A stretch of DNA of 64,000 bases, from the NCBI GenBank assembly GCA_029931535.1, contig JAQPZY010001695.1:3414501-3478500 (forward strand), read 5' to 3'. Both the position numbers and the translations under genes were made by a program. Of this stretch, positions 36,749-47,909 are shown in pieces (within the stretch, counting starts at the first letter, position 1; each line of letters opens with the position of its first letter). The notes under the pieces were generated by a model. That model was not told where the DNA came from, searched no databases, and saw only the letters and a list, made by a program, of their open reading frames with translations. The stretch comes from Margaritifera margaritifera. Its lineage: Eukaryota > Mollusca > Bivalvia > Unionida > Margaritiferidae.

Positions 36749-37126
36749 GATAAAACAGAAACCTGCGGTTGAGAAAGCCGCCAGCGATGTTATAGCAGAG
36801 GGTGCTGACCGACGCCGCAAAGCTGCCCACAAACAACTGGAGCTTCTTCGCGACTACATATGTGTCCGCGAACGTGTCAAAGATATGTTTCAGTCTCGAT
36901 AGGCCGCATGGGAAGACCTCGCAGCGGGTTTCGAAGAAACGTTTGATGATCAAACCCCCGCGCGAAACCGCGGAACAAGTGGCAAAGATAATGAGAACAG
37001 AAACATAACCTGGTCCGGTTGTCAAGATAGCCAAACGCGCCAATGATGTCAAGAAAGTCACGAGGAAAACCGCGGCTGCCATTGAACGATTTACACCGAC
37101 GATGGAGAGACTTCAAGAAGACCTAA
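36749..37126 (+). pseudogene. Element A charged, coiled-coil-like gene of unknown function
   Basis: Starts MIKQKPAVEKAASDVIAEGA, continues RRRKAAHKQLELLRDYICV to a TAG at 36902-36904, then is open again in the same frame with AAWEDLAAGFEETFDDQ. Rich in Arg, Lys, Glu and Ala with heptad-like spacing. Position between ATPase and penton suggests a structural gene. Confidence 0.4.
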
Positions 37127-37839
37127 ATGCAACCAGAGGCGACGACAGAACGGCAATGGCGCATATTCCACAACAACAACCACCGGGTACGAGTAGGAGA
37201 TGACAACACACCTAGAATATTTAACGAGATAGGCCGCCAAAAGATCTACAAGGATGCCGAAGCATTTGCCGCTTCTTTACCTATCAACTGGAAAGATTAC
37301 GTAAAGGAAAATTGCAAGACTCGTTCCAGAAATGTAGCATCTGAAAATTGGTATAAGTGGATATTTTGGAAAAAGTTTAATCAGGGTACGGCATCTGGCC
37401 CAGAGTGGGAGAATTTTTACGATGAAGTCGAAAACTTTAAAGGTCAACCTTATGGATCGCAATTGGAAAGGGGTTTCTCAGAAGAAGTCCCCATCTTAGA
37501 AGGTGAGAGTAAGGGCAAGGTGCAACGTTTGCCCAAGCAAAGATCCATTGTTGATTGCGTGACAGCAGACTCGCAACAGGTCACAAAATTATGGGCCGGT
37601 TGGAAACACTCGTGGGGTTGGATCGCGCTGGCAACAACGCGCCAGAAGTCATTAATGAGGCCACGTCAATTTGTCAGCGGTTGCTCACCGACAATATTAT
37701 GGACCCCAAGACGTTTCGCGCGTTAATGCATGAACTCATTGAAGACATTGATGAAATATATATAACACCGATGATGAGTTCTGAGGCGATTCATGCCGTC
37801 ACGCATCGCATCTTACTCGAAATCAATGCTGCGATGTAG
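37127..37839 (+). pseudogene. Element A unassigned gene region (two overlapping open segments)
   Basis: 37127-37726 is open for 199 codons with an aromatic/charged composition (SENWYKWIFWKKFNQG; EWENFYDEVENFKGQ). 37555-37839 in another frame is open for 94 codons with an acidic helical character (FRALMHELIEDIDEIY). No family recognised. Confidence 0.4.
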
Positions 37840-37899
37840 CGTGTCATTGCAAATACAACTCCGAGCGTCACCCAATTGATTACAATCTCGTCAATTTAA

Positions 37900-38630
37900 C
37901 CAGAATTTCACGTATTTTTTCCGACGCCAATTACCACCGGGGGGGGGGGGGGGCCGCATATTCGAGATCGCACTAGCGTCGTTGAGCGTTTATCACAGTT
38001 GGCCTAATGTTGGATCGACGCCGTTTGGAGGCCTCGACGCGAAAATCTTGCTCGTGTTCTCGTCGGACTTTAAACAGCGTTAGACTTCGGACGCGTATGA
38101 GATTGAATCGATCAGTGATGAGATCCGACGGAGGAAAGATTTAAAAATCAACGTACGCGAACACGAGCCCACACTCAGCTCTGCCATCTAGCTCGAATTT
38201 CCACAGTACGATGTGGACATCGCACAGTTTCGCTGAGAACGGTTCTCGGTTGGTAATGTTAATAATATTCCGGCGGACCAACGAATTATGCGTGCAGAAC
38301 CCGCCGGTACCAGATACAATATTGTGCCAGATATTGTCAGGATCACCTCGACGATTTAGGGCAGATATCAGCGGCAGTCACCATTAAGGGTCATCAAGAT
38401 TAGCTTCCCAGGATTACATATGGTTGTCATTCGGGTTCTCCTCGAAAGAGCCCCCGGGTGATCTGTTCGATTACTCGGACGGCGCCCATGTATCTTGCAT
38501 GCAACAATCCCCGATCGACGCAGGTTTGTTTTTCCCTTTTACACCAGGACGGGCACGCGTTGGACCTTTGCGGGGAGATTCTAACGGTAAACTGTACATT
38601 AGCGATCGACCTGACATTTAATGTATGCAA
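37900..38630 (+). pseudogene. Element A penton-like minor capsid protein (single jelly-roll), broken
   Basis: Frames contain DAYEIESISDEIRRRKDLKI (an early strand/helix typical of these proteins), YDVDIAQF and IVPDIVRITST, and near the C-terminus LLHQDGHALDLCGEILTV, which matches the 'DQ.G..L.l.GE.iTv.l.l' ending of the Polinton penton-like protein. A 15-G homopolymer (37939-37953) and several stops interrupt it. Its place just before the major capsid gene fits. Confidence 0.6.
37939..37953. repeat. 15-bp poly(G) run
   Basis: Uninterrupted G homopolymer within the decayed penton-like gene. Confidence 0.95.
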
Positions 38631-38781
38631 TGACGATCGTACGCGTACGCGAGAAAGCCCGTTTACGCGACGTATTATAGAAATGGCCTCGGTGATGTCG
38701 TCCGGGGATTGTTCACAGAAGCGCCAAAGGTTCTCGCGGACCTGGCCTCGCGCGCTGCAATGATCGCATAAACAAGTTGCA

Positions 38782-39066
38782 ATGCGAGTCGTTGATAGCA
38801 TAAAAAGCGCTGCTGTGGATTGGTTGAAAAATATGGGATCACAGGCGGTTCAATCAATTCGAGATCGACTACGACAATTGGTGACTCGGGTACCGCGGGA
38901 AGCGAAGCTTTTTCTTCTGTTGACAGCAGCAATGCCAGCCCCGGTTCGGAAAATCGTCAATGAAGCTGCTCAACGACGTCTAGCTGAGTTGGCACAAGTC
39001 AATACTGATTCGACGGTTGCACATCTGGCAATGGGAAGCCGATTACGGTTACGCAAAAGATATTAG
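38782..39066 (+). CDS. Element A small open gene, 94 aa, function unknown
   Basis: An ATG-initiated frame without stops, IKSAAVDWLKNMGSQAVQSI then AKLFLLLTAAMPAPVRKIV: an amphipathic helix followed by a short hydrophobic stretch and a basic tail. It sits directly before the major capsid gene. It is one of few uninterrupted frames in this element. Confidence 0.5.
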   Translation: MRVVDSIKSAAVDWLKNMGSQAVQSIRDRLRQLVTRVPREAKLFLLLTAAMPAPVRKIVNEAAQRRLAELAQVNTDSTVAHLAMGSRLRLRKRY

Positions 39067-39078
39067 ACGAAACCGATA

Positions 39079-40320
39079 ATGTATAAAATGACCCGATTCA
39101 AAGATGTATTCGATCCTGCTAAGGTGCCAGACGAGCGTGGGAGAATAGAACTTCAGGTTCAGGACACATCTCAGTATTCTTTTCTGTGCGAAGAAATATT
39201 AGAAGTCCAAGGAAAGCTTTTACGCGCCAACAATAATGCTGCATACGGCGCCAACGACAAAGTCGGATTTGTCACCAACAGCATAATGGCATTGTTCATC
39301 AGTGCACGACATCTCATCCACGTAAAGGAAATCCCAGCCTGTTTGGACAACGTTGACGTCACTACGACAATATTGGGACTCGCCCGTTACAGCTGGCCCG
39401 TCTATGATGTTTATCAAGGACACAATCAATCACGCTAATCATATCAAATGCCGCTTAAACACAGCAGGTGTCGCCGTAACCGGAGACAATCTTGATTTCA
39501 GTTATGGTTTTGCAGCGCGACGAGCCCATTTTAACATTCGCGGTGATTTTTTCTTGCACAATTCCACTCATACACATATTTGGATTCTGCAGATACGTTC
39601 CTAAGGTTATTTTCGGGGCCAAACACACAGTCGTGCTAACCCGTAAAGGCAATGACTACGATGCAGTTTGGCATGATGCTGCCGCCGTCGATTGCAAAGT
39701 TGTATTATCCAAACTTATACTCAACGAGTCCGTCACTGGCCACAGAAGAACGTTTGACGTCATTTATAGAGTCTAGCGGAACATCTACAATTTCATTCCT
39801 CACGATGACCACAGACTCTGTGCAGAGCGCTGTTCGAGGAGAATTCTCATGGCAAATAAGTACCAAACAAGGTGTCAGCGCACCGCGTCACGTGTTTGTG
39901 GAATTTTAAACCTGGGACCATCTGGGCACCCAACTGGAAAGTCCGATAATATTTTCAAAACTGGCAGTGACTGATTTCTCGCTGAGGTTAAACGGTCTCC
40001 AAGAACCCAACCAAGATATTTTACTCGATTTTGAAAACAATCATGTCGCGCGTGTGTATCATCGGCTGTCGAAATATATGGGCCGAGACCAAAACATTGA
40101 CACGGGCTTGCAGATTTCCCAGAAAGATTTCACTACGGTGTACCCGATGTATTACTTTTTTCTCTAGCATCTAGACCTGGTTAAGCAGTCTGTGGTGGAC
40201 TTGTAATTCAAAGCAAGTGTAGGAGGAGTTGCCTGTGACCCAGATTATAGATGTATTACTGTGTTTATCTCCGACAAGACTGTTGGTGGAAGGTTCAGGC
40301 GGCCGAATGAGGGTCATTGA
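39079..40320 (+). pseudogene. MCP: Element A major capsid protein (double jelly-roll), broken
   Basis: The first 119 codons are open: VQDTSQYSFLCEEILEVQGK, NNAAYGANDKVGFVTNSIMA, LFISARHLIHVKEI. Later frames add HIFGFCRYVPKVIFGAKHTV, DCKVVLSKLILNE, DFSLRLNGLQEPNQD, DFTTVYPMYYFF and CITVFISDKTVGGRF (the terminal strand). The order matches the DJR capsid family found in Polinton-like elements of aquatic invertebrates, a different branch from the capsid of element B. At least four frameshifts/stops split it. Confidence 0.82.
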
Positions 40321-40429
40321 CGCGCCTGTGGAAAACTCATACTTTTGTCTCCAACTCGTTGTTGTTTTCTCAAACTCGTAGTGGGTAATTAAACATGTAA
40401 TGTTTTCGAATAAAATGTTGCTCCAGCGT

Positions 40430-40828
40430 AAACTTGTCACGTTGAGCCGAGGTCAACTCGAAAAGATCTCAACCCCGATTAAAAAATAAACCAGAGTTCA
40501 TTTGAAACTTTTCCCAGACAAGTTATCCAGGAATGCCGCACTGATGTTGGCACGGACACAAGTGCAACAGTTCGAAGCAACCAAACGTTAACGTCGCGGG
40601 ATAAATCTTAACTTGTCAACAGCCGGGGTCGCAACAATGAAACACGACGGCGGAATTATTCCATTCCTCGCGGCCAATCAAGCACTGTTGGCGGCCGCAG
40701 CTCCCGCGGCTGCAAAAGCAGCTGTGTTACGGGTCGTCGGAACCGCATCCGGACTGGCTCTGGAAAAGGTGGTCGGGGGACGTATAGTGTCTACAAAAAA
40801 GGAAAAGGTCTTCGGCTACCCGGGCTAG
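40430..40828 (+). pseudogene. Element A pX-like small basic/hydrophobic protein, broken
   Basis: Begins around LVTLSRGQLEKIS, has MLARTQVQQFEATKR, a stop, then an open segment (40613-40828) with MKHDGGIIPFLAANQALLAA, an Ala-rich hydrophobic stretch and a short basic tail. The 'GG(F/I)(L/I)P(F/L)L' start of the hydrophobic segment equals that in the pX-like proteins of element B. Probably a membrane-active or core virion protein. Confidence 0.6.
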
Positions 40829-40904
40829 AAGCGAAGGTTCCACGGGGGCTCACGATCAAAAGATGTCTTTGGCTGTGGGGACGGCAAAGTCGTCTCACCA
40901 TTGA

Positions 40905-41320
40905 CCAATTCTGATTTGCTAGCGATGATAAAATCAGTTAAACATTTTCGAGGGGTCTTTATGCGGGATGAACTTGGAGCCAAAGGCTCTCGACCAATAA
41001 TCCACCGCACGTGAAAAACTGGAATCGTCAACTTGGATTCATCAACAGAACTCATTGGGTCGCACACGCAGTAACGCGGCGATACCTCGTTTGTATTTTG
41101 ACTCGCACGAGCTTGCACCGCCACGTGAAGTCGTTGATTATCTACGCAGACGCTTCACGTCGAGCAACAAAGATTCGCCACCACTGTTTTATTCAACACG
41201 GCTGTTGCAAATTCGAACAGACGGCCCAATATGTGGGCATCTCGTGGTTTGAGCACTGCATGCGTTTTCGGAAAGCCCAACCCCGCGCGTGCTTGTTGAT
41301 TTTGCGTTGTCACTTAGCAG
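40905..41320 (+). pseudogene. Element A adenain-like cysteine protease, broken
   Basis: Pieces in different frames give the family order: KHFRGVFMRDELGAKGSRP (substrate/N-terminal region), IVNLDSSTELIG and NRTHWVAHA (catalytic His in 'THWVA', ~41050), RLYFDSHELAPPREVVDYL (catalytic Asp region, ~41094) and TDGPICGHLVV (catalytic Cys, ~41232). All three catalytic codons are present, but frameshifts put them in separate frames. In intact elements it matures the capsid. Confidence 0.8.
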
Positions 41321-41343
41321 CTACACTTGAAAGTATATACGAA

Positions 41344-41895
41344 ATGCCAGTTGACATTTGTGGACAATCACAAGCGCCAACCCGATGGGGAGGCGCCAAT
41401 GTGGATTTAACCAGGTTTGCCACCAAAGCCGATTTGGTCGAGTTGTACAACCGAGTTGTTGTTGGCATCGACTCAAATGAGCTTGTACATTTTTAGGATC
41501 AAACTAGAAAACTGCAAACGTCCAAAGTTGACATCAACGACGTTGTTTTGAAGCCGCGAGGAGCCATCGCGAAAAACCTGGCCGAAATCACTGAGAACGA
41601 GGGAATCAGAGACTCTGGTGTGTCGGTAGCCTTTATCAAAGACTACGTCGATGTTGCTAATGTTGAAATGAAACAATACATGAATGCAAAGGCCGCCCAG
41701 GTGCTATCGACTCTACCCTCACCAATACGCGTAGTAAAGTTTTTTGGTACATTCATGGGAATATTAACCAGCGAAAGAGAGGGCAAAATTACGAATAATG
41801 GCCGACTTCTTTTCATTAGTGTCAGAAATGAATTTGATAAACCTAAACCTCACATCTTAAAGGTGCGCGAGTCCGGATCGTATTTGTTCATGTGA
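41344..41895 (+). pseudogene. Element A unassigned gene with a single in-frame TAG
   Basis: From ATG at 41344 the frame is open to 41895 apart from one TAG at 41494-41496. Contents include LTRFATKADLVELYNRVVVG, a Gln/Lys-rich helix and FIKDYVDVANVEMKQYMNAK, then a beta-rich end (GRLLFISVRNEFDKPKP). No family recognised. It lies after the protease, where tail-fibre-like or accessory genes might be expected; that is only inference. Confidence 0.5.
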
Positions 41896-41922
41896 ACCGG
41901 AACTAGAGGCGGATGAGGTTAA

Positions 41923-42552
41923 ATGGCAATATTAATAAATGATCACCAGCGTTTAAGTGGACCACTATCGCGTGTCATCAAAGACTGCGATGTTCCAGAA
42001 TCTTTTATATATGCAGTACCGATATAATTGGTCACCGGAGATAAAATTAAGTTCGACGGACTCAACATCTATCCGTACAGATACTTAACCATCTTTGGCG
42101 TCTGTGTTTAAGATGTATCATTACATATTGGTGATGGATTCTGGACAACCACGCGATGACGATGTTGCGGAATCTAACGGTGACGAAGTGTTTGATCAGA
42201 TAGGAGGGCTTGCCAACATTGATAGCGATATTGTGTTGATGAATATCTGCGTGAGAACGGGGTTAACATACCCTTGTATACAATGAAATATAATCTTGCC
42301 AAGGGCCAGATAGAAATTGATAGTTGTGATCACCCTGATGTACCAATACCAATTCGAGGTCAGCTTGGAATCAACGCACATGCACGCAAAAACGACCAGT
42401 CGTTAGAAGTTAAAATATCAAATAGGAAAACATCCAGAGATTGTTTCTACACATTTGCAGTAATATTCACCGACAAATCCACCACGATAAAATTCTCCGT
42501 CAATTATATCGGACCAACAATAACTCGACCGGCAAAAGAAAACCCACACTGA
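41923..42552 (+). pseudogene. Element A last gene, beta-rich protein of unknown function, broken
   Basis: Starts MAILINDHQRLSGPLSRVIK and ends CFYTFAVIFTDKSTTIKFSV near 42520; the second half (about 42283-42552) is uninterrupted. Stops and frameshifts lie near 42028-42260. The alternating hydrophobic pattern suggests a jelly-roll or fibre protein. Confidence 0.45.
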
Positions 42553-42739
42553 TATTCACCCAAGACGCACTTGTTCGTATAATAGTTCTTGAACAAAGAC
42601 TAGAATGATCAAGGGCCCAATCAATGCAGTTCTAGGTAAAGCTGGAACCATGCACACAATCGCCGGAGACATAAGAATTCCCCGAGAAAATATTTTCTAC
42701 GAAGAAATGGAGCATGCAGCAGACAACAACTAGGATTCT

Positions 42740-42994
42740 TGTTTGGCCAGCCAAGCTCGAGCACCTCGCCTCGCGGGAGGTGGTCCCGTTTTCGATTGAG
42801 AAACTTTTGAGCGGCACGGTCTCTAATCCCTGCGACGGGACCCAAGCGGGCTACAATCGCGGACACACGCGTGTGCCAAAAAAAAAAAAAAAAAAAAAAA
42901 AAACACGCGGGGAAATGATCATGGGAAACTAGAATGGGTTTAGAAGTTTGAGACCCTGATCGGCCATCGCAATCTCAAACTCTTATAATGCTAC
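42740..42994 (-). repeat. Right terminal inverted repeat of element A
   Basis: Inverse of 30038-30265, with an added poly(A) expansion at 42879-42902. Confidence 0.9.
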
Positions 42995-43194
42995 AACTGT
43001 TTTAAATACAGTGCCTTAACTGACCAGTAAATATTTTTTCCCTGTGTACGTTTTAGTTTAAACTTGAACATTATTATTATCTTATTATCACGCTTTCTAA
43101 CTTGAAGTATTTATCTTGGAAGATTACCAAATTTGTTCTGCTCGAAAATCCTTCTTCCAGTTATCCATGGTATGCACGGATCAAGAGACAAAGT

Positions 43195-43427
43195 TTATCT
43201 GGCTAACGGAGGAGGTACATGTAATAGATTGTGACTAATTTGGGTTATAATTTCGTCGCTCAGTTCGATAAGTGTATTATAAGGTGAATTGTTTTCACTA
43301 AATCGGGATGTCAATTTGCTAGAATGTATCCCATCAGTTGCGAGACATATCTTAAACATTCTTCCCACGCACATGCAGTAACAGTCGGGACATTTGCAAT
43401 AGCATCCACGCTTGTTTTTCTTTTCCC
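43195..43427 (-). CDS. Host gene, terminal exon, Cys-rich C-terminal segment
   Basis: The minus strand has ATCCTTTCAG before GGGAAAAG; the frame runs to TAA (43195-43197). It starts with a basic EKKNKRG and a dense cysteine cluster CYCKCPDCYCMC, then a polar tail. The first codon (GGG) is completed by the last G of the exon at 43696-43791. The cluster could bind metal or be palmitoylated. Not recognised. Confidence 0.55.
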
Positions 43428-43695
43428 CTGAAAGGATTGGAACATCAAAATAAGACTATAAATCACAGATCTTTTTTTCCATTTATAAAAAAGATGGATG
43501 AAGATGACAATCGCCGTTTAATTCTGTCCCATTCAGTAGAGGCAAATATTTATTTTGTCTTGTATCATCCAGACATTCTGTTAATTTCTTATATATTTGT
43601 CAAAGAAGACTAACAGATAATTGTCCGTTTTTACTACAGAACCGAGATAATTCTTATATTAAAAATATTGGATTAAAATATTAAACAACCTTTAC

Positions 43696-43791
43696 CTGTA
43701 TCTCGTACTACAAGATCTGCCGCTCCAAAAAGAACTTCTGCAAGTTTCGTACCTCTGCTCGTAAGATGTTTTATATGGACAAATGTATGAC
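43696..43791 (-). CDS. Host gene, penultimate exon
   Basis: The acceptor is TTCATTACAG and the donor is ATACAG|GTAAAG. The 96-bp exon encodes HTFVHIKHLTSRGTKLAEVL and FGAADLVVRDT and joins in phase to the exon at 43195-43427. No domain named. Earlier exons must lie at higher coordinates but were not found. Confidence 0.5.
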
Positions 43792-44939
43792 CTGTAATGA
43801 AAGGAATATAGGTAGAAAGAAAAAGAAAAAAAAAAAAAAAAAAAAAACGTTTGTTTTCTTAACCAAAATCAATTAATTTGTGAAGAGGTTTTACACCACA
43901 TGGGTGAAGTACAATCCAGTACACCATTCACTATGTGTAACTATACAGATTTGAATATGCAATGTTTTTAGAACTTTTATCTGACATCTGGTAGTAAATG
44001 AAATTACAATACTGAAATAAATGGTACAGTTAATACTTGAAAAACAATCTGTTGCAAAATGTTACCAATGCAACTGAAAAAACCTGAGAGAGGAAATGGA
44101 AAAACGAAATATACAGTGCTATAGGTATAAAGAGTGTGTCAATTTGTAGAGAATAAATGATATTACATTATATAAAACGAGAAGACTAGAGAGAAAAATG
44201 AACAAACAATTTATGTCAGTGACATAAAACAGTAAATAAAGACGCATAGTATTTGCACAAGAAAAGCAGATATTGTATTAATTGTTTTAACTGCGCAAAC
44301 GGCTCTATGTTCAGCGTCTGGCAGACCTTGTCACTGAATGGAACGATGCTTTTTACATGATCTAATTAATGGAAAATATGCCTGAATTCATAATGTTAGA
44401 CGGGGTGTCAACACTGGATACAATAGATGAATTATAATGGATGCCAGGTTTTAAAAACTAAAAACCAGTACTCCTTATCTTTGTCTTGTGATTCATTTAG
44501 GCACTCCCTACACAGACTTACCATACATGACTAAAGATGTATCAAACTTATTGAACAGGACACAAAAATTTAGTACACTAAAATTCAACATAATTTTTTT
44601 AAATACACTTTTGTGTTGACAATGATTAATCTGTAGTTAAATACACTGTGGTATTATATTCTTGCAAAATCAACTAAACTGGACATTTTTGGATAGCAAC
44701 AGCTGGTTATGGGATTTAATACTGGAATTTAACGAAGAAAAGTGTTCCAGTGTTAGTTAATTCTGTTTACAGGTTTAATGTTTACTTTAAAGAAAAAGTT
44801 TTATCTGAATGCAAAATTTCTTTATACAGGGAGTATAAATTCAATTAGGACAATACTATCGTTGATATGAAGCAGTTAATTTGATCTGTAACACTTTGAA
44901 AGTTCTTCTATATTATTCAAAAGGAAAGAACAAGGAGGA
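43792..44939. other. AT-rich DNA without gene
   Basis: A poly(A) stretch lies at about 43829-43848. No gene supported. Confidence 0.4.
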
Positions 44940-45600
44940 ATGAAACAGTATAAAAGACAACGTTTAAATTATCAAACAAAGAATGCGGAACATCTCAGTG
45001 ATATTTTCAGATTGATGCAAACATATGACAAGATTAATAAACAAGCAGAAAAAGATAAGCCAACAGGTCGGGGTTACATCTTTCCGCAAGAAAGTAACGG
45101 TCTTACAGATGATGGAATATTAAGACTGAACCAGTCAACAAGTTTTTATGCAATCTGCATCTTAGGTGCACAAGTTGGAAACCGAACATACATCCAGCGG
45201 TCTGTTTCGACAGTATCAGACACTGCTAAAAAAAATCCATGGAGCTATTCATTTTAGGACCTCAAAGTTACAATTCAGATGAAGACGCTAAAACAAATTC
45301 CAGGACTATATATCAAAAAAAAAAATTAAAAAATGACTATGTAGTTGGTGGTGTTTTGCTACCGAGTGACATGGTTATGAAAATAATTTGTATTGACACA
45401 TCCAACAACAATTTACAACTTTGATTTAACCGTTCCATTCATATCGAGGTAATGGGATTCCAAAGGACTGAACGACAAGAAATTGTAGAGGACAAAAAAG
45501 AGGACAAAGTGAGTAAAAAATTATGTAGAGAAAAGTATGTTGATGATGATGTTTCTCCGGCACGCATTGTCTCTGGCACGATGACACGTGACAATTTATA
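44940..45600 (+). pseudogene. Uncharacterised decayed coding region
   Basis: Two plus-strand frames follow one another: MKQYKRQRLNYQTKNAEHLS to 45257 (ATG-initiated, 105 codons), then a +1 frame with ILGPQSYNSDEDAKTNSR and VVGGVLLPSDMVMKIICIDT, a stop, and IHIEVMGFQRTERQEI. Composition and length look protein-like, and a one-base shift at an A run (45230-45237) would connect them. No similarity recognised. Confidence 0.35.
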
Positions 45601-47842
45601 AACGTAAATTGTTTTATATTTATAATGAAATAAGAAACCGATCATTTTTATTTGTTTCATGATCGGCTTTAGTTTATGTTTTTGTTTTACAAGAATGTGA
45701 CAATTCCTACGTTAGTCGTCGTCATCTCAAGGTGAAAAGGTCCCTCGAAGGGAGGTCAACACACTTGCAGAGAACGATTCACCTATCCTAAGGAACTTTC
45801 CTCAATCGTTTTTGATACCGCGGGTGTGTGTGTGTATATATATATATCTTTGAACAGCAATGCAAATAACAAACTTATTAATGCCAAAGAAGTAATATAA
45901 CGTGATCATGTAGAAAAGAAAAATGCGGCCATCACTCTTCAATAACCAATTCATCTGACTACCAATAATCTAAGCATTGCTACTGCAACTGTTTTCGCTA
46001 ACTCAAACAAGTAATTGCCTACATTTTTAAAATAATTTGTTTTTTTTTTGTGGTACAAAGCAATGGTTCGACTTTACAAGTAGAAGGTTGTTGAATAGGA
46101 GGTTGAGCTGATGGAAGAAAAGGAGATGGAGCAGGAGATTCAGGTGGTCGAGTAGGAAAAATAACACTTTTTACCAAATTTGCTATAGACAGAGAAAGTG
46201 TTGATAAAGATTGCTATCACTGACTGTAGTACCTACTGTTACAGCATTTTACAAGTCATTGTTAGATGCTCTATTATAGACTGTGACATCATTGATTAGC
46301 AGATTTCTTCCGAACAACAACACATACTGTTGCAAAATGAACTAAGAGATGATTTTATTACATCAAATGTTATCAGATACTTCACGAGAATGTGTCTTTC
46401 AAAAAACAATTATCTTTGTCTGCATTGAGTGCTAGTCAACATTCAAGCATATTAATTTTTAAAGGCAGTATAAAAGATGCTCCTTCCTGCATGTCGGAAA
46501 TTCGACTACTGCAAGCAGACTTTTTGCCAAGGGAAAAGTCCTGTGAAGATGTTTCAGCTGAGAAGTTCTTTGCCATTCGAAACAGTGCATTTTATATCAA
46601 AATTGGATTGTACAAATTTCTGGCTTTCTTTTTGGCTCTGTTTGTATTTTTAGGGATACCGAAACTTACTCGACAGTGAACAGCCAGAATTGTGCTGATG
46701 TGCTATTAAAAACTCTATCTATCTATCTATCTCTTTCTCTTTTTTTTCTCTGTCTCTCTGTCTCTATCAATCTATCTGTCTATCTATCAATATAATGTAT
46801 TCATGATTAGTAAAGTTAGCCACCTTAGGCAGAAGTCAACAGCTGACCTTAAATTATCATCGTCGTATCTAATTTTATATTTTCTTTTAAGGCATATAAA
46901 ATTCTCCTTCTTGTGTTATTAATTATACTTAATTTTGTTTCATCCTTGTCCTCGTTTCTTGTATTCTTCCATATAATCTCTGCTTTCAATGTTCCTTCTT
47001 TGGCGTGTTTAATTGTACAGTGTTTGCATTTACTTTAATTTTGTCCAACTCGGATGTAAATCGACGTTAATTATATTTGTCTTAAAAAAATGTATCCTGA
47101 CTTAACTTTCCAAATTTCCTTGTAAATTGAATGGAAGATAAAAAACACAAAATTGAAGACGGAAACAAGGCTTGCAAAGTACTTGACAAGGTTACTTCAC
47201 AAAAACCTAAAGATCAAAGAGGAGTTAAACTTGGTAGATAAATTGGAAATGTTCACGGGATATAAAAAAGCCAAAGGTGAAGAAAGAGCAAAAAGAGTCT
47301 ACGAAATCACAAGAATATGCAATTAAACTACGTGATACAAATTCACCTAGTTCAAACAGAACGATCTGTTATATAATAGGTGCTGGTGTAGATGTTTTAG
47401 TATTCATTTTGTCAAAACGTGAAGTTTTTTTCCGTGTATATCGCTGAGGAGATAGCAAAGCCAAAATAAAAACAAGTCGTTGGAGACCAAACTTCGTCAA
47501 CATATATTCCACTACTAGAACCGCTTTATCATTTTTACTTAGATAAATAGAAGATTTCGACTGAAACGTAAAACATCAGCAGCACAAATTATCATGCAAC
47601 ATTAAGCGCATGTTACTGTTGCCTGCAGCATTCTTTTAAAAAGACTATTGACGTTAACAATTGGCCCACCATCAACAATGGATGTTGAAGAAGTTGTAAA
47701 GTTAATCATTCCAGTTTCTTGCAGCCAGTTCACACTTGACAATTAAATAGCAACAATATGCTATTCACATTTGTATATATAAAAAACAACAGTTTGTGTA
47801 CATTTTTTTCAATTTGCTTCATTAAATGGTGATGCAATTCCA

Positions 47843-47909
<67 letters not shown>

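Larger units (their letters stand above)
30038..42994 (+). mobile_element. Element A: complete, decayed Polinton/Maverick (endogenous virus-like), 12.96 kb
   Basis: Bounded by inverted repeats starting gtagcattataag (left 30038; right inverse ending 42994). The interior is more GC-rich than the host flanks. It contains, left to right, protein-primed DNA polymerase B (+), integrase and PLA2-like genes (-), packaging ATPase (+), unassigned genes, penton-like minor capsid (+), major capsid (+), pX-like protein (+), adenain-like cysteine protease (+) and two unassigned genes (+). This is the full hallmark set of Polintons. Nearly every gene is broken by several stops and frameshifts, so the element is an old fossil. 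No convincing target duplication was found at the ends as drawn. Confidence 0.92.

Noticed and set aside
42879..42902. Poly(A) as a retroposon tail
   Set aside because: It interrupts the right TIR of element A, where the left TIR has only a short spacer; a homopolymer expansion is simpler.
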